Positions 47,095 to 56,088 are shown, counted from the first letter of the stretch. The stretch: 64,000 bases of DNA from Pedobacter sp. BAL39 (GCF_000170795.1 NZ_ABCM01000008.1:1-64000), one strand, 5' to 3'. Translations and numbers: made by a program. The notes: generated from the letters alone by a model not told the origin.

Positions 47095-47128
47095 TTATCG
47101 TATTCGCATCAAAAAACACTATTATTTT

Positions 47129-47488
47129 ATGCTTTTAAAGAGCCTGGTTGACAAATTACTGAAGGAAAAGAAAAAACCAATGAAATGGCTCGCAGAGGCC
47201 ATGGGAAAAACATTCGACGGCCTGAAGAAAAGCCTTCTCAACCATTCGATCAAATACAGCGACATCGTACTCATGGCAGAAATACTCGAAGTCTCTCCGG
47301 CAATTTTCTTTGCATCTGAAATAAGACCTCAAAAAGATCCCTTGCTGGTTACAGACGATAAAGAAACTCATGAAAATTATCTTTCGCTAAACAGGAGCCT
47401 CGATGACTGTAAGGAGTTAAACCGGCAACTGAAGGATCAGCTAAAAGATAAAGAATTGATCATTAGCCTGATCAGCAAAACTAAATAG
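47129..47488 (+). CDS. Small HTH-like protein with C-terminal coiled coil
   Basis: The protein has 119 residues. The N-terminal half (KKKPMKWLAEAMGKTFDGLKK, then IKYSDIVLMAEILEVSPAIFF) has the spacing of an XRE-type helix-turn-helix. Residues ~85-115 (LNRSLDDCKELNRQLKDQLK) form a heptad coiled coil, which suggests dimers. It is divergent from the paralogue at 47006 and its stop lies 5 bp from the trmD stop (convergent). Probably a transcription regulator; the target is unknown but the palindromes upstream are candidates. Confidence 0.65.
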   Translation: MLLKSLVDKLLKEKKKPMKWLAEAMGKTFDGLKKSLLNHSIKYSDIVLMAEILEVSPAIFFASEIRPQKDPLLVTDDKETHENYLSLNRSLDDCKELNRQLKDQLKDKELIISLISKTK

Positions 47489-47493
47489 TCTGA

Positions 47494-48171
47494 TTAGTCT
47501 TCCAGCAGATCCGGACGACGCTGCTGCGTGCGGATGAGCGCCTGTTCATGACGCCATTCGTTTATTTTAGCCTCGTGCCCGCTCAACAATACAACAGGAA
47601 CCTTGTGTCCATTCCAGTCGGCCGGCCTAGTATAAACAGGCGCGTCGAGCAATTCCCCCTGGAAGCTATCCGATAATGCAGAAGTCTCATCATTCAGCAC
47701 CCCCGGGATCAACCTCGTAATAGCGTCCACGAGAACGGCAGCAGGAAGCTCTCCACCGGACAAAACATAGTCTCCTATAGAAATCTCCCGCGTCACAAAC
47801 AAATCTCTTATACGTTGATCTATGCCCTTATAATGACCACACAAAATCATCAGGTTTCCCTTTCCGGAAAGTTCATTTGCAATGGTCTGGTTAAAGGTTT
47901 CTCCATCCGGGCTCATAAAGATCACCTCATCATATTCCCGTTCTGCCTTTAAAGCTTCGATACAGGCAGCAAAGGGTGCAATAGACATCACCATTCCACT
48001 TCCTCCACCATAAGGGTAGTCGTCCACACTCTTCTGCTTGTTGGTCGCGTAGTCCCTAAGGTTATGAACCACAATTTCAGCGATCCCTTTTTTCTGCGCG
48101 CGCTGAAGGATGGAATGAGCAAATGGACTTTCTAATAAGTCCGGCAATACGGAGATAATGTCGAAACGCAT
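47494..48171 (-). CDS. trmD: tRNA (guanine-37-N1)-methyltransferase
   Basis: The protein has 225 residues. SPOUT-fold motifs: [24 protein letters not shown] and the AdoMet trefoil-knot stretch [15 protein letters not shown], then [19 protein letters not shown]. It adds m1G37 next to the anticodon and prevents frameshifts. It follows rimM by 15 bp in the rpsP-rimM-trmD operon. A perfect -7 box lies 4 nt before its start. Confidence 0.98.
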   Translation of the reverse strand: MRFDIISVLPDLLESPFAHSILQRAQKKGIAEIVVHNLRDYATNKQKSVDDYPYGGGSGMVMSIAPFAACIEALKAEREYDEVIFMSPDGETFNQTIANELSGKGNLMILCGHYKGIDQRIRDLFVTREISIGDYVLSGGELPAAVLVDAITRLIPGVLNDETSALSDSFQGELLDAPVYTRPADWNGHKVPVVLLSGHEAKINEWRHEQALIRTQQRRPDLLED

Positions 48172-48175
48172 GGAT

Positions 48176-48183
48176 CAAAGTTA
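48176..48183 (-). promoter_or_regulatory. -7 box 4 nt before the trmD start
   Basis: On the minus strand TAACTTTG is followed by ATCC and the ATG. It lies in the 15-bp space after rimM and could give trmD a leaderless internal transcript. Confidence 0.4.
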
Positions 48184-48186
48184 AAA

Positions 48187-48714
48187 TTAATTTTCAAGAT
48201 AGATGTCGAGCAACCCATCAGGCAGCAGTACCCTGAGCAAAGCTTCTTCCTCATCAATCTCCACAATCATGTCTTCATTCAGGGGAAACATGACTTCTTT
48301 ATTTTTATAAGACATTGTAGCTACAAACTGTTGTGGATATTCATTGACTTCCAGAATTTCCCCAAGCTCACCCAGGTTTTCATCGATAACCAGATAACCA
48401 ACAAGGTCCTCATAGCTGAAATCATCATCGGATCGGTCGGGCATCTTTGCCAGCGGCAGATAAATCTTTTTTCTCAATAACGGCTGGGCCTTATCAATAT
48501 GGTCCACGTCATCAAAGTAAAAATTACCCGTATTGTTAGTCTGCAGCTTATAGGAAGAAACAAAGAAAGGTACCATCTTACCATTGATGTCTGCGAAAAC
48601 AACATCCAGTTCCAGCAGTTCAGGTTCGTCATATTCAAAAAATAATTGTACCTCTCCTTTCAACCCTTTGGTCTTCGTAATGTACCCGATATAAAATGCC
48701 TCTTCGATCTTCAT
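48187..48714 (-). CDS. rimM: Ribosome maturation factor RimM
   Basis: The protein has 175 residues. An N-terminal RimM domain (IGYITKTKGLKGEVQL) precedes a PRC-barrel part (YEDLVGYLVIDENLGELGEI ... VMFPLNEDMI). RimM binds S19 and helps assemble the 30S head. Length normal. Second gene of the rpsP operon. Confidence 0.97.
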   Translation of the reverse strand: MKIEEAFYIGYITKTKGLKGEVQLFFEYDEPELLELDVVFADINGKMVPFFVSSYKLQTNNTGNFYFDDVDHIDKAQPLLRKKIYLPLAKMPDRSDDDFSYEDLVGYLVIDENLGELGEILEVNEYPQQFVATMSYKNKEVMFPLNEDMIVEIDEEEALLRVLLPDGLLDIYLEN

Positions 48715-48831
48715 GATATAAAAATGTATGGTGGGAATGGGATCTTTGCCGCCAGAAATAGCAGCAAATAAAAATAGCGAAGATCATTTCCGGGAAAAGA
48801 TACTTCGCTATTTTACAGAACAACAAGAATA

Positions 48832-49389
48832 TTAAGCTTGCTCTTCTTTGTTTTCTTCGGTTGCAGGAGCTTCCTCAGTTGCAGGAGCCTCTTCAGCTAC
48901 TACTTCTTCTTCAACAACTTCTTCTGCTACAGGAGCATTTTTTATTGCCAAAGCAGCGGCACGGTCTGCATTTTTCTTAGCTTCTGCAGCTAATGCAGCC
49001 TTTTTAACCTCATCTTTAGATTTAGAAAGGTTATCTTTTTTGCCTTCGATTTTACCATCTTTAGCGCTCAACCACTCTGCGAATTTAGCCTCAGCCTGCT
49101 CAGCAGTTAGTGCACCTTTTTTAACGCCGCCTTCTAGGTGTTTTTTGTATAAAACACCTTTGTAAGAAAGGATCGCGCGACAAGTATCAGTAGGCTCAGC
49201 ACCTTTGTTTACCCAGTCTAATGTTTTTTCGAAATTGATTTCGATGGTTGCAGGATTGGTGTTTGGGTTGTATGAACCTAAACGCTCAATGAATTTACCA
49301 TCTCTTGGTGAACGGGAATCCGCTACCACTACGTGGAAAAAAGGTTTCCCTTTTTTACCGAATCTTTGCAATCTGATTTTAGTTGCCAT
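48832..49389 (-). CDS. rpsP: 30S ribosomal protein S16 with long acidic tail
   Basis: The protein has 185 residues, about twice the classical ~80-90 residues. Residues 1-85 are the S16 core (RLQRFGKKGKPFFHVVVADSR, ERLGSYNP). Then come a Lys/Ala-rich middle and a Glu/Ala-rich tail with repeated PATEEA. Such extensions occur in Bacteroidota S16. S16 binds 16S rRNA early in 30S assembly. A good promoter and a 5' hairpin lie upstream. Confidence 0.97.
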   Translation of the reverse strand: MATKIRLQRFGKKGKPFFHVVVADSRSPRDGKFIERLGSYNPNTNPATIEINFEKTLDWVNKGAEPTDTCRAILSYKGVLYKKHLEGGVKKGALTAEQAEAKFAEWLSAKDGKIEGKKDNLSKSKDEVKKAALAAEAKKNADRAAALAIKNAPVAEEVVEEEVVAEEAPATEEAPATEENKEEQA

Positions 49390-49420
49390 TTTTTCTTTGA
49401 TTTATGTATTCAACATAGTT

Positions 49421-49442
49421 CCCGGAGCTTCGTGCTTGCGGG
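49421..49442 (-). promoter_or_regulatory. Short stem-loop at the start of the rpsP transcript
   Basis: CCCG pairs with CGGG and, inside it, AGC with GCT, with unpaired bases between them. It lies at the predicted 5' end of the rpsP mRNA. Its role is unknown and the pairing is short. Confidence 0.3.
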
Positions 49443-49446
49443 GATG

Positions 49447-49477
49447 CAAAAGTAAGTAAAATACTAATGATAAGCAA
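49447..49477 (-). promoter_or_regulatory. Bacteroidota-type promoter of the rpsP operon
   Basis: On the minus strand TTG (49475-49477) and TACTTTTG (49447-49454) are 20 bp apart, which matches the -33/-7 pattern. The start codon lies about 50 nt downstream. Confidence 0.65.
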
Positions 49478-49550
49478 GATGCAATTGCTGAAAATATGAG
49501 TCATGTAACATTCCAGCCATCAGGGCATCAAACCTTTAAAAAAAATCAAT

Positions 49551-49871
49551 ATGCTCATTACGACAACGAACTCTATAGAAGGCAAAAAAGTAATCAAATA
49601 CATCGGCCTTGTAAGCGGCGAAACCATTATCGGTGCCAACATCTTTAAGGACCTCTTTGCGGGCATCCGCGACATCGTCGGCGGTAGATCCGGCTCGTAT
49701 GAACAGGTATTGAGAGAAGGTAAAAATACTGCCATTAATGAAATGCAGCAATATGCGGCTGCGATGGGTGCAAACGCCATTATTGGCGTAGACCTCGACT
49801 ATGAAACTGTAGGCAGCGGCGGCAGCATGCTCATGGTAGCCGCCACCGGTACGGCCGTCATCATAGAATAA
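49551..49871 (+). CDS. YbjQ/UPF0145 family protein
   Basis: The protein has 106 residues, normal for the family. Typical stretches: [21 protein letters not shown], a helix with [23 protein letters not shown] and GVDLDYE. The family forms pentamers; its role is not established, though a metal link has been suggested. It is divergent from rpsP and convergent with pfkA. Confidence 0.92.
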   Translation: MLITTTNSIEGKKVIKYIGLVSGETIIGANIFKDLFAGIRDIVGGRSGSYEQVLREGKNTAINEMQQYAAAMGANAIIGVDLDYETVGSGGSMLMVAATGTAVIIE

Positions 49872-49896
49872 AAAACGCCCTGCAAAAAACAGGGCG
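49870..49896 (-). terminator. Terminator of pfkA
   Basis: CGCCCTG (49876-49882) pairs with CAGGGCG (49890-49896). On the minus strand the stem is followed by a T6 run. Confidence 0.85.
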
Positions 49897-49924
49897 CTGC
49901 CATTTATCTTCAGGACAGATCTCT

Positions 49925-50908
49925 TTACAAAGACAATATCTCCACCAGCTTAAGCCAGGCAGGAGTCATCTCCTTGGCATCAATATGTTTAATCGCATGA
50001 TCAAAAGGAGTAAACACAATCTCCCCGCTTTTCTGACCAACCATTACGCCGGTATGTCCGTGTAACAGACCCTCCACGGCAGTAACACCAAGGCTGCTCG
50101 CCAGCACACGGTCCATGCAGCTTGGCTTACCGCCACGCTGAATGTGTCCCAACACGGATACGCGGATGTCATATTGAGGAAATTTCTTTCTCAGCACCTC
50201 GCCAACGTTGAAAGCGCCGCCCATGTCGTCCCCTTCCGCAACAATAATAATCTTCGAGGCTTTATCTTTTCTTCCGGTCTCCAACCGGGTAACAAGGCCT
50301 TCTACACCCATATTTGCTTCAGGAATCATAATAGCTTCAGCCCCAACACCAATGCCACTGCGCAGCGCAATCAGCCCGGAATCACGTCCCATCACTTCCA
50401 CGATGAAAAGACGGTCATGGGATTCCGCAGTATCCCTGATTTTGTCTACTGCATTAATTACTGTATTAATGGCGGTATCGTAACCAATGGTGAAATCCGT
50501 TCCTTCAAGATCATTGTCGATGGTGCCGGGAAGCCCAACTACAGGAAAATCAAACTCAGTAGTCAATAGATTAGCACCTGTGAACGTACCATCTCCACCA
50601 ATCACGATTAAGGCATCAATGCCATTTTTCAGTAACTGCCCGTGCGCTTTTTCCCTTCCTTCTTTCGTGCGGAACTCATCACTCCGCGCGGTTTTCAGGA
50701 TAGTCCCCCCACGTTGGATGATATTGGCCACGGATTTACGGTCCATATCGATAAAATCGCCATTGATCAATCCCTCGTAACCTCTCAGTATACCTGTAAC
50801 TTTTAAATCATAATAGATGGCCGCTCTTACTACGGCACGAATTGCTGCGTTCATGCCCGGAGCATCACCACCAGATGTCAATACTCCAATGTTTTTAATT
50901 TTACTCAT
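49925..50908 (-). CDS. pfkA: ATP-dependent 6-phosphofructokinase
   Basis: The protein has 327 residues from the ATG at 50908. ATP-site GGDAPGMNAA, GGDGTFTGA and the fructose-6-phosphate/catalytic PGTIDNDLEGTD with the proton-acceptor aspartate are present. It phosphorylates fructose 6-phosphate in glycolysis. Glycine after GGDGT marks it as the ATP type rather than the pyrophosphate type. Its start overlaps the dsbD stop by 8 bp, so it is translationally coupled to that gene, an unusual partner. A start further upstream would add 26 residues with no family similarity. Confidence 0.97.
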   Translation of the reverse strand: MSKIKNIGVLTSGGDAPGMNAAIRAVVRAAIYYDLKVTGILRGYEGLINGDFIDMDRKSVANIIQRGGTILKTARSDEFRTKEGREKAHGQLLKNGIDALIVIGGDGTFTGANLLTTEFDFPVVGLPGTIDNDLEGTDFTIGYDTAINTVINAVDKIRDTAESHDRLFIVEVMGRDSGLIALRSGIGVGAEAIMIPEANMGVEGLVTRLETGRKDKASKIIIVAEGDDMGGAFNVGEVLRKKFPQYDIRVSVLGHIQRGGKPSCMDRVLASSLGVTAVEGLLHGHTGVMVGQKSGEIVFTPFDHAIKHIDAKEMTPAWLKLVEILSL

Positions 50909-52625
50909 TTGGTTTTCCAACATTTTTAAATTTATCCAATCCGCTTTGCAAGTAGGCGGCATATTCTTTTGCATCAAACACTGCACCCTGGGGTTTCACC
51001 ATAGGATTAAGGTCCTGTCCTGTCAGCACATAAAAAGGCTGAGAGTTGGCAATATACTTCGTTGCCTGAAAATCACCATTCCAACGGCCAAGGTCGTCTG
51101 TATTGGTCCGGAGCACTTCAGAATAATGAACTTTTTCTTTCGGCATCTTAATGTTACGTTCATCCACATATAACTGGATCAACACATACTCTTCACGGAT
51201 CAGGCGTCCTACTTCCGGATCGATCCAAACCTTGTCTTCCATCTTCCTGCAATTCACACAGGCATGGCCAGTAAAGTCAATCAGCACTGGCTTGTTTACT
51301 TTTTTAGCGTAGGCCATCCCTTCATCAAGATCAAAAAAAGCGTTAAATCCCACAGGGGGCTTCAACGTTTCGTTATATTTTACCGCTGCAGGAAAACCGT
51401 CATCAGCGCCCGAGGGCGCCGCGGAATTACCGGCGGTAAGGATAAAATCCTGAGTATTCATCGGCGGTGCAATTCCACTTAAAATGTTCACCGGAGCCCC
51501 CCACAACCCTGGTATCAGGTAAATGGCAAAGGCAAGAGAAAACATCGCAAAAAATAATCGGGGCACAGATACATAAGGCACGTCGCTGTCATGGGAAAAT
51601 TTGATCTTCCCAAGGATGTAAACGCCCATCAGCACAAAAATAACGATCCATAGAGACAGGAAGATCTCACGGTCAAACCACTCCCAATGCCACACGAGGT
51701 CTGCTGCTGAAAGAAATTTCAAAGCCAGGGCAAGCTCGAGAAAGCCAAGACAGACCTTTAAACTGTTCAACCAGCCTCCTGATTTAGGCATCGCACTCAG
51801 GAAACCAGGGAAAATAGCCGATAAGGTGAAAGGTAAAGCGAGCGCAAGCGCAAAGCCAAACATACCTATCGCCGGAGCCAGGATATCACCTTTGGAACTC
51901 GCCTGAACCAGCAAAGTTCCGATGATAGGCCCGGTGCAGGAAAAAGAAACCAGCGCAAGGGATGCAGCCATGAAGAAAAGCCCTCCGAGTCCCTTGCTCG
52001 TATCAGCCTTTTGATCTATTTTATTTACAAATGAGCTCGGCAACGTAATTTCGAAAGCCCCAAAGAAGGACATCGCAAAAACCACCAGCAACAGAAAAAA
52101 AGCAAAGTTAAACCAACCACTGGCACTGAGCTCATTCAGCTTGGCAGAACCAAACAATACTGTGATCAGTAAACCGAAAGCCACATAAATTACAATGATC
52201 GACGCACCATAAATCAACGCATGCCCTATTCCCTTCTGCCGACTCCCTGCTTTTTTTGTAAAGTAGCTGATCGTAAGTGGTACCATAGGAAAAATACAAG
52301 GCATCAGGAAAGCAATAAATCCGCCAAGCAACCCTGCAATAAAAGTATCCCACAGGGTTTGATCTTCGGCCTCTCCGGAAGACAACCCCACCGCACCGGC
52401 TGATGAGGTCATCGTCACTGCAGCAGTGTCTTTCAGTACTGTATCCTGTTTTGCCGTATCTTTGACGATATCGTTTGCCGCGCTGTCTGCCGAAGAACCA
52501 ACTTCAGTAAAGACAAGGTCATCGGTAGACACGGAGTCTGCCTGCTGCAGCGCAGCAAAACCAGATCCTGGAAGCGCCACTGTAAACATCAGCAGCAAAG
52601 CCAGGACAAAAGGTATTCTTTTCAT
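50901..52625 (-). CDS. dsbD: DsbD-type thiol:disulfide interchange protein
   Basis: The protein has 574 residues. A signal peptide (1-24) and a Ser/Thr/Asp-rich periplasmic segment (~25-85) precede about eight membrane spans with the redox motif region FLMPCIFPMVPLTISY and SFSCTGPIIGT. The C-terminal thioredoxin domain has C456-V-N-C459 in TGHACVNCRKMEDKVW. It carries electrons from cytoplasmic thioredoxin to periplasmic proteins, possibly including the TlpA protein at 77-670. The usual N-terminal DsbD-alpha domain is replaced by a short linker. Upstream of pfkA with an 8-bp overlap. Confidence 0.94.
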   Translation of the reverse strand: MKRIPFVLALLLMFTVALPGSGFAALQQADSVSTDDLVFTEVGSSADSAANDIVKDTAKQDTVLKDTAAVTMTSSAGAVGLSSGEAEDQTLWDTFIAGLLGGFIAFLMPCIFPMVPLTISYFTKKAGSRQKGIGHALIYGASIIVIYVAFGLLITVLFGSAKLNELSASGWFNFAFFLLLVVFAMSFFGAFEITLPSSFVNKIDQKADTSKGLGGLFFMAASLALVSFSCTGPIIGTLLVQASSKGDILAPAIGMFGFALALALPFTLSAIFPGFLSAMPKSGGWLNSLKVCLGFLELALALKFLSAADLVWHWEWFDREIFLSLWIVIFVLMGVYILGKIKFSHDSDVPYVSVPRLFFAMFSLAFAIYLIPGLWGAPVNILSGIAPPMNTQDFILTAGNSAAPSGADDGFPAAVKYNETLKPPVGFNAFFDLDEGMAYAKKVNKPVLIDFTGHACVNCRKMEDKVWIDPEVGRLIREEYVLIQLYVDERNIKMPKEKVHYSEVLRTNTDDLGRWNGDFQATKYIANSQPFYVLTGQDLNPMVKPQGAVFDAKEYAAYLQSGLDKFKNVGKPNE

Positions 52626-52778
52626 TAATTTATATAGTTTTTGTGTGTGTTGCTCATGCAGAAATCATTAGCTGTTACGAATGAAGCGGTGAAATTACTT
52701 ATTATTTTTTATTAAAATCCTGATTGTGGTCATTACAAGATTATTTTTACGCTGTTGAGATATTGACTAAAATGAAGT

Positions 52779-53549
52779 TTACTTCAAAAAAGTGATCTCC
52801 TTAAAATTATAAGACTTTCGCTCTCCATCGGTCAGCATCACCAGCATGCCCGAGGAACTTACATCCACAATAGTCCCTCTGATCTCTTCGCCACTTTGTC
52901 GGTAGCGCGCTTCCTCACCAAATTGATACAATCCCTGGAGATAGTCCTGTTTCAAAGCCTCTTCTTCACCTGCTTTCAACCGGACGTACTGTGTTTCAAT
53001 TTCAGCGCAAATGTGCGGTAATAGCTCCATCAGTCCGACTTCGCTTCCCAGGATTTCCTTCAATGAGGTCACTGATCCCTGTAGCCCGGGCTCAAATGAA
53101 ACCTGGTTCACATTGATCCCGATCCCTACCACCGCTGCTTTATAGCTGCTTCCAGAAATAATATTCTCTATGAGCACCCCTCCTGTTTTCTGCTGCTCAA
53201 AATACAAGTCGTTGGGCCACTTCACAGAAATGCCCCTGTCTACAAAATACCGCAAGCCATTTCTTATTCCAATACTTATCGCCATATTGAGCAAAAATTG
53301 TTTGTGAATGGCCAGAAATACCGGCTTAAGCAGGATGCTGAAAGTGAGGTTCATTCCCGCAGCAGCATGCCAGATGTTCTGCACCTGCCCCCTTCCGGCA
53401 AACTGGTGATCTGCCATAATAACAGTCCCTTCGGTTAATGGCTCGGATTTTGACACCAACATTTTTAAAAAGTTATTGGTAGAGTCAACCTCTGATAATT
53501 TGATAAGATTTTGACCAACAAATAATGTTGAAAAAGTGTTATTTTGCAA
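52779..53549 (-). CDS. birA: Biotin-[acetyl-CoA-carboxylase] ligase
   Basis: The protein has 256 residues, without the N-terminal regulatory HTH of E. coli BirA. Ligase motifs: EVDSTNNFLK, the biotin/AMP loop as FAGRGQVQNIWHA (GRGR-type, last R replaced by Q) and VKWPNDLY. It attaches biotin to carboxyl-carrier proteins. The N-terminus needs a TTG start at 53549, because the first in-frame ATG would remove the STNN motif. Its -7 box overlaps the divergent rsfS promoter. Confidence 0.94.
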   Translation of the reverse strand: MQNNTFSTLFVGQNLIKLSEVDSTNNFLKMLVSKSEPLTEGTVIMADHQFAGRGQVQNIWHAAAGMNLTFSILLKPVFLAIHKQFLLNMAISIGIRNGLRYFVDRGISVKWPNDLYFEQQKTGGVLIENIISGSSYKAAVVGIGINVNQVSFEPGLQGSVTSLKEILGSEVGLMELLPHICAEIETQYVRLKAGEEEALKQDYLQGLYQFGEEARYRQSGEEIRGTIVDVSSSGMLVMLTDGERKSYNFKEITFLK

Positions 53550-53559
53550 GTGTTGATTG

Positions 53560-53567
53560 TATATTTG
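53560..53567 (+). promoter_or_regulatory. -7 box of rsfS-ftsH
   Basis: TATATTTG ends 23 nt before the rsfS ATG. No TTG is seen at the normal -33 distance. It faces away from the birA box, 5 bp apart. Confidence 0.5.
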
Positions 53568-53572
53568 TTTAT

Positions 53573-53580
53573 CAAAACTA
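53573..53580 (-). promoter_or_regulatory. -7 box of birA
   Basis: On the minus strand TAGTTTTG ends 23 nt before the TTG start. The expected -33 region would lie inside the rsfS reading frame, so the divergent promoters overlap. Confidence 0.5.
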
Positions 53581-53590
53581 GAATATTTTA

Positions 53591-53965
53591 ATGGTAAAAA
53601 AGAAAATTGTAAACCTTTCTACCTACCTCTCGGAGATAGCCGTACATGGCATACAGGAAAAAAAAGGGAATGATATTGTGCGTTTGGACCTCAGAGAACT
53701 CAACAGCTCCGTTTCTGATTATTTTATCATCTGCAATGCTGATTCTTCTACACAGGTGAAAGCCATAGCGGACAGCGTGGAAGATGAAATCTATAAAAGC
53801 ACCCAGCTCAATCCATGGCAAAAAGAAGGTCTTGAAAATGCAGACTGGATTATTCTTGATTATTTCGATGTTGTAGTGCACATTTTTAAAACTGAAAAGC
53901 GTGAGTTTTATGGAATAGAGGACCTTTGGGGTGATGCCCAGGCCACTTCTTTTAAAAGCGCCTAA
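53591..53965 (+). CDS. rsfS: Ribosomal silencing factor RsfS
   Basis: The protein has 124 residues. Family motifs: VRLDLRELNSSVSDYFIICNADS, NPWQKEGLENADWIILDYFDVVVHIF and YGIEDLWGDA. RsfS binds L14 on the 50S subunit and blocks subunit joining when nutrients are scarce. It starts 29 bp before ftsH and probably shares its mRNA. Confidence 0.97.
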   Translation: MVKKKIVNLSTYLSEIAVHGIQEKKGNDIVRLDLRELNSSVSDYFIICNADSSTQVKAIADSVEDEIYKSTQLNPWQKEGLENADWIILDYFDVVVHIFKTEKREFYGIEDLWGDAQATSFKSA

Positions 53966-53994
53966 TCATTTACACAAAACATTTTTGATTCACG

Positions 53995-56088
53995 ATGAAA
54001 GAGAACCCAAATAATACTAAGCCTAAACTAATAAAAAAAATCCCCAATATCCCGAAGAAGCCTAACAAGGGCTCGAAATTCAATATCTTCTGGGTATATG
54101 CGGCAATTATTTTAGGCCTGATCCTATTGCAATTTCTGTTTAGTTCAGATACGACAAAGGATGTCAACTACCGTACGTTCGAGACACAAATGCTGCAGCC
54201 AGGTGACGTGCAGAAGCTTGTTGCCTACAAACATGAAGACCTTGTAAAAGTAGAAGTCTACATCAAAAAAGACAGGCTGAAAGAAGATAAATATAAACAG
54301 TACCAAAGTAAAAATAATTTCGGCACTGCTAACGGACCTACTGTATATTTTACAGCCGGGTCTATGGACGGCCTGGATACCCAGCTGAAGGAATCACAAA
54401 AAAACATTCCTGAGAATCAGCAGATCCTCGCAGAAAAAGATACCAGACAAAGTGCTTTCCAGTCCTGGTTCCTTTCAGTAATCATCCCTGTATTGCTCCT
54501 GATCATCTTCTGGATCTTTATCATGCGCCGGATGGGCGGTGGTGCTGGCGGTGGCGGCGGTCAGATCTTTAACATCGGCAAATCCAAAGCAACTCTTTTT
54601 GACAAGGAAAGCCAGGTAAACGTGACTTTTAATGATGTTGCTGGACTAGAGGAAGCCAAGCAGGAGGTAATGGAAATTGTCGATTTCCTTAAAAACCCTA
54701 AAAAATACACCAACCTTGGTGGTAAAATCCCTAAAGGTGCATTGCTGGTAGGTTCTCCCGGAACAGGTAAAACGCTTCTTGCTAAGGCTGTTGCTGGTGA
54801 AGCCCAGGTGCCATTCTTCTCTCTGTCAGGATCTGACTTTGTGGAGATGTTCGTTGGTGTCGGTGCTTCCCGTGTACGTGATCTTTTCAAACAGGCTAAA
54901 GATAAAGCTCCTTGTATTATATTCATTGATGAGGTAGATGCTATCGGACGTGCCCGTGGTAAAAACAGCATGATGGGTGGTAATGATGAGCGTGAAAACA
55001 CACTAAACCAACTCCTTGTAGAAATGGATGGTTTCGGTACAGATTCAGGAATCATCATCCTGGCGGCAACAAACCGTCCGGATGTACTGGATACTGCGCT
55101 ATTGAGACCAGGCCGTTTTGACAGACAGATTTCCATCGATAAACCTGATCTGGTTGGCCGTGAACAGATCTTTAAAGTACACCTGAAACCCATTAAGACG
55201 GATGAAGTAGTGGACGCTAAAAAGCTATCTGCCCAAACTCCTGGTTTTGCCGGTGCCGAAATTGCAAATGTTTGTAATGAGGCTGCTTTAATTGCTGCAC
55301 GCCGCAATAAAGAGTCTGTAGATATGCAGGATTTTCAGGATGCCATTGACCGTGTCATCGGCGGACTGGAAAAGAAAAATAAGATCATCTCCCCGGAAGA
55401 GAAAAGAATTGTCGCTTATCATGAGGCCGGACATGCCATTGCTGGCTGGTTCCTCGAGCATGCTGATCCATTGGTAAAAGTATCTATCGTTCCAAGAGGT
55501 GTTGCAGCCCTCGGTTATGCGCAATACCTTCCTAAAGAGCAGTTCCTTTATACTACGGAGCAACTGACCGATGGCATGTGTATGACACTCGGTGGAAGGG
55601 TTGCTGAAGATATTACGTTCGGAAAAATCTCTACAGGTGCTCAGAATGACCTGGAACGCATTACCAAGTTGTCTTATGCCATGGTGACCATCTATGGTAT
55701 GAACAGCACCATTGGTAACGTTTCCTTCCACGATCCTCAGAATGAATACAACTTCAACAAACCTTACTCTGAAAAAACTTCAGAGATGATTGATGTAGAA
55801 GTCCGTAAGCTGATTGAAGAGGCTTATGAAAAGACTAAACAGCTGCTTCTGGACAAAAGAGAAGGTCTGGAAAAACTGGCACAAAAACTATTGGAAAAGG
55901 AAATTCTCTTCCAGGCTGACCTGGAGGAAATTTTAGGAAAACGTCCATTTGACAACCGCACTACTTATGATGAATTTGTCAACGGAACAGGCGACCAAAA
56001 ACCAGCTGCAGAAGGTTTATTACATCATGGCGTTGGCGAGACTACAGATCCCGCCACCTCTGTAAACCCGGCCCAAACAGAATCTTAA
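53995..56088 (+). CDS. ftsH: ATP-dependent zinc metalloprotease FtsH
   Basis: The protein has 697 residues. Two membrane spans (about 25-45 and 160-180) flank a periplasmic domain. The AAA+ domain has Walker A G253-S-P-G-T-G-K259-T260, Walker B IIFIDEVDAI and the SRH (ATNRPDVLD..LLRPGRFD). The zinc site is H476-E477-A-G-H480. FtsH removes membrane and short-lived cytoplasmic proteins as a hexamer. Walker A has Ser at position 2 in place of the usual Pro (GPPGTGKT). A strong hairpin follows the stop. Confidence 0.98.
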   Translation: MKENPNNTKPKLIKKIPNIPKKPNKGSKFNIFWVYAAIILGLILLQFLFSSDTTKDVNYRTFETQMLQPGDVQKLVAYKHEDLVKVEVYIKKDRLKEDKYKQYQSKNNFGTANGPTVYFTAGSMDGLDTQLKESQKNIPENQQILAEKDTRQSAFQSWFLSVIIPVLLLIIFWIFIMRRMGGGAGGGGGQIFNIGKSKATLFDKESQVNVTFNDVAGLEEAKQEVMEIVDFLKNPKKYTNLGGKIPKGALLVGSPGTGKTLLAKAVAGEAQVPFFSLSGSDFVEMFVGVGASRVRDLFKQAKDKAPCIIFIDEVDAIGRARGKNSMMGGNDERENTLNQLLVEMDGFGTDSGIIILAATNRPDVLDTALLRPGRFDRQISIDKPDLVGREQIFKVHLKPIKTDEVVDAKKLSAQTPGFAGAEIANVCNEAALIAARRNKESVDMQDFQDAIDRVIGGLEKKNKIISPEEKRIVAYHEAGHAIAGWFLEHADPLVKVSIVPRGVAALGYAQYLPKEQFLYTTEQLTDGMCMTLGGRVAEDITFGKISTGAQNDLERITKLSYAMVTIYGMNSTIGNVSFHDPQNEYNFNKPYSEKTSEMIDVEVRKLIEEAYEKTKQLLLDKREGLEKLAQKLLEKEILFQADLEEILGKRPFDNRTTYDEFVNGTGDQKPAAEGLLHHGVGETTDPATSVNPAQTES

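Noticed and set aside
46188..47488. Toxin-antitoxin system
   Set aside because: Small size and divergent genes fit, but no toxin fold or catalytic motif is visible; two of the genes are paralogues of each other.
46016..47490. Insertion sequence between trmD and rplS
   Set aside because: No transposase, terminal inverted repeats or target duplication could be found.
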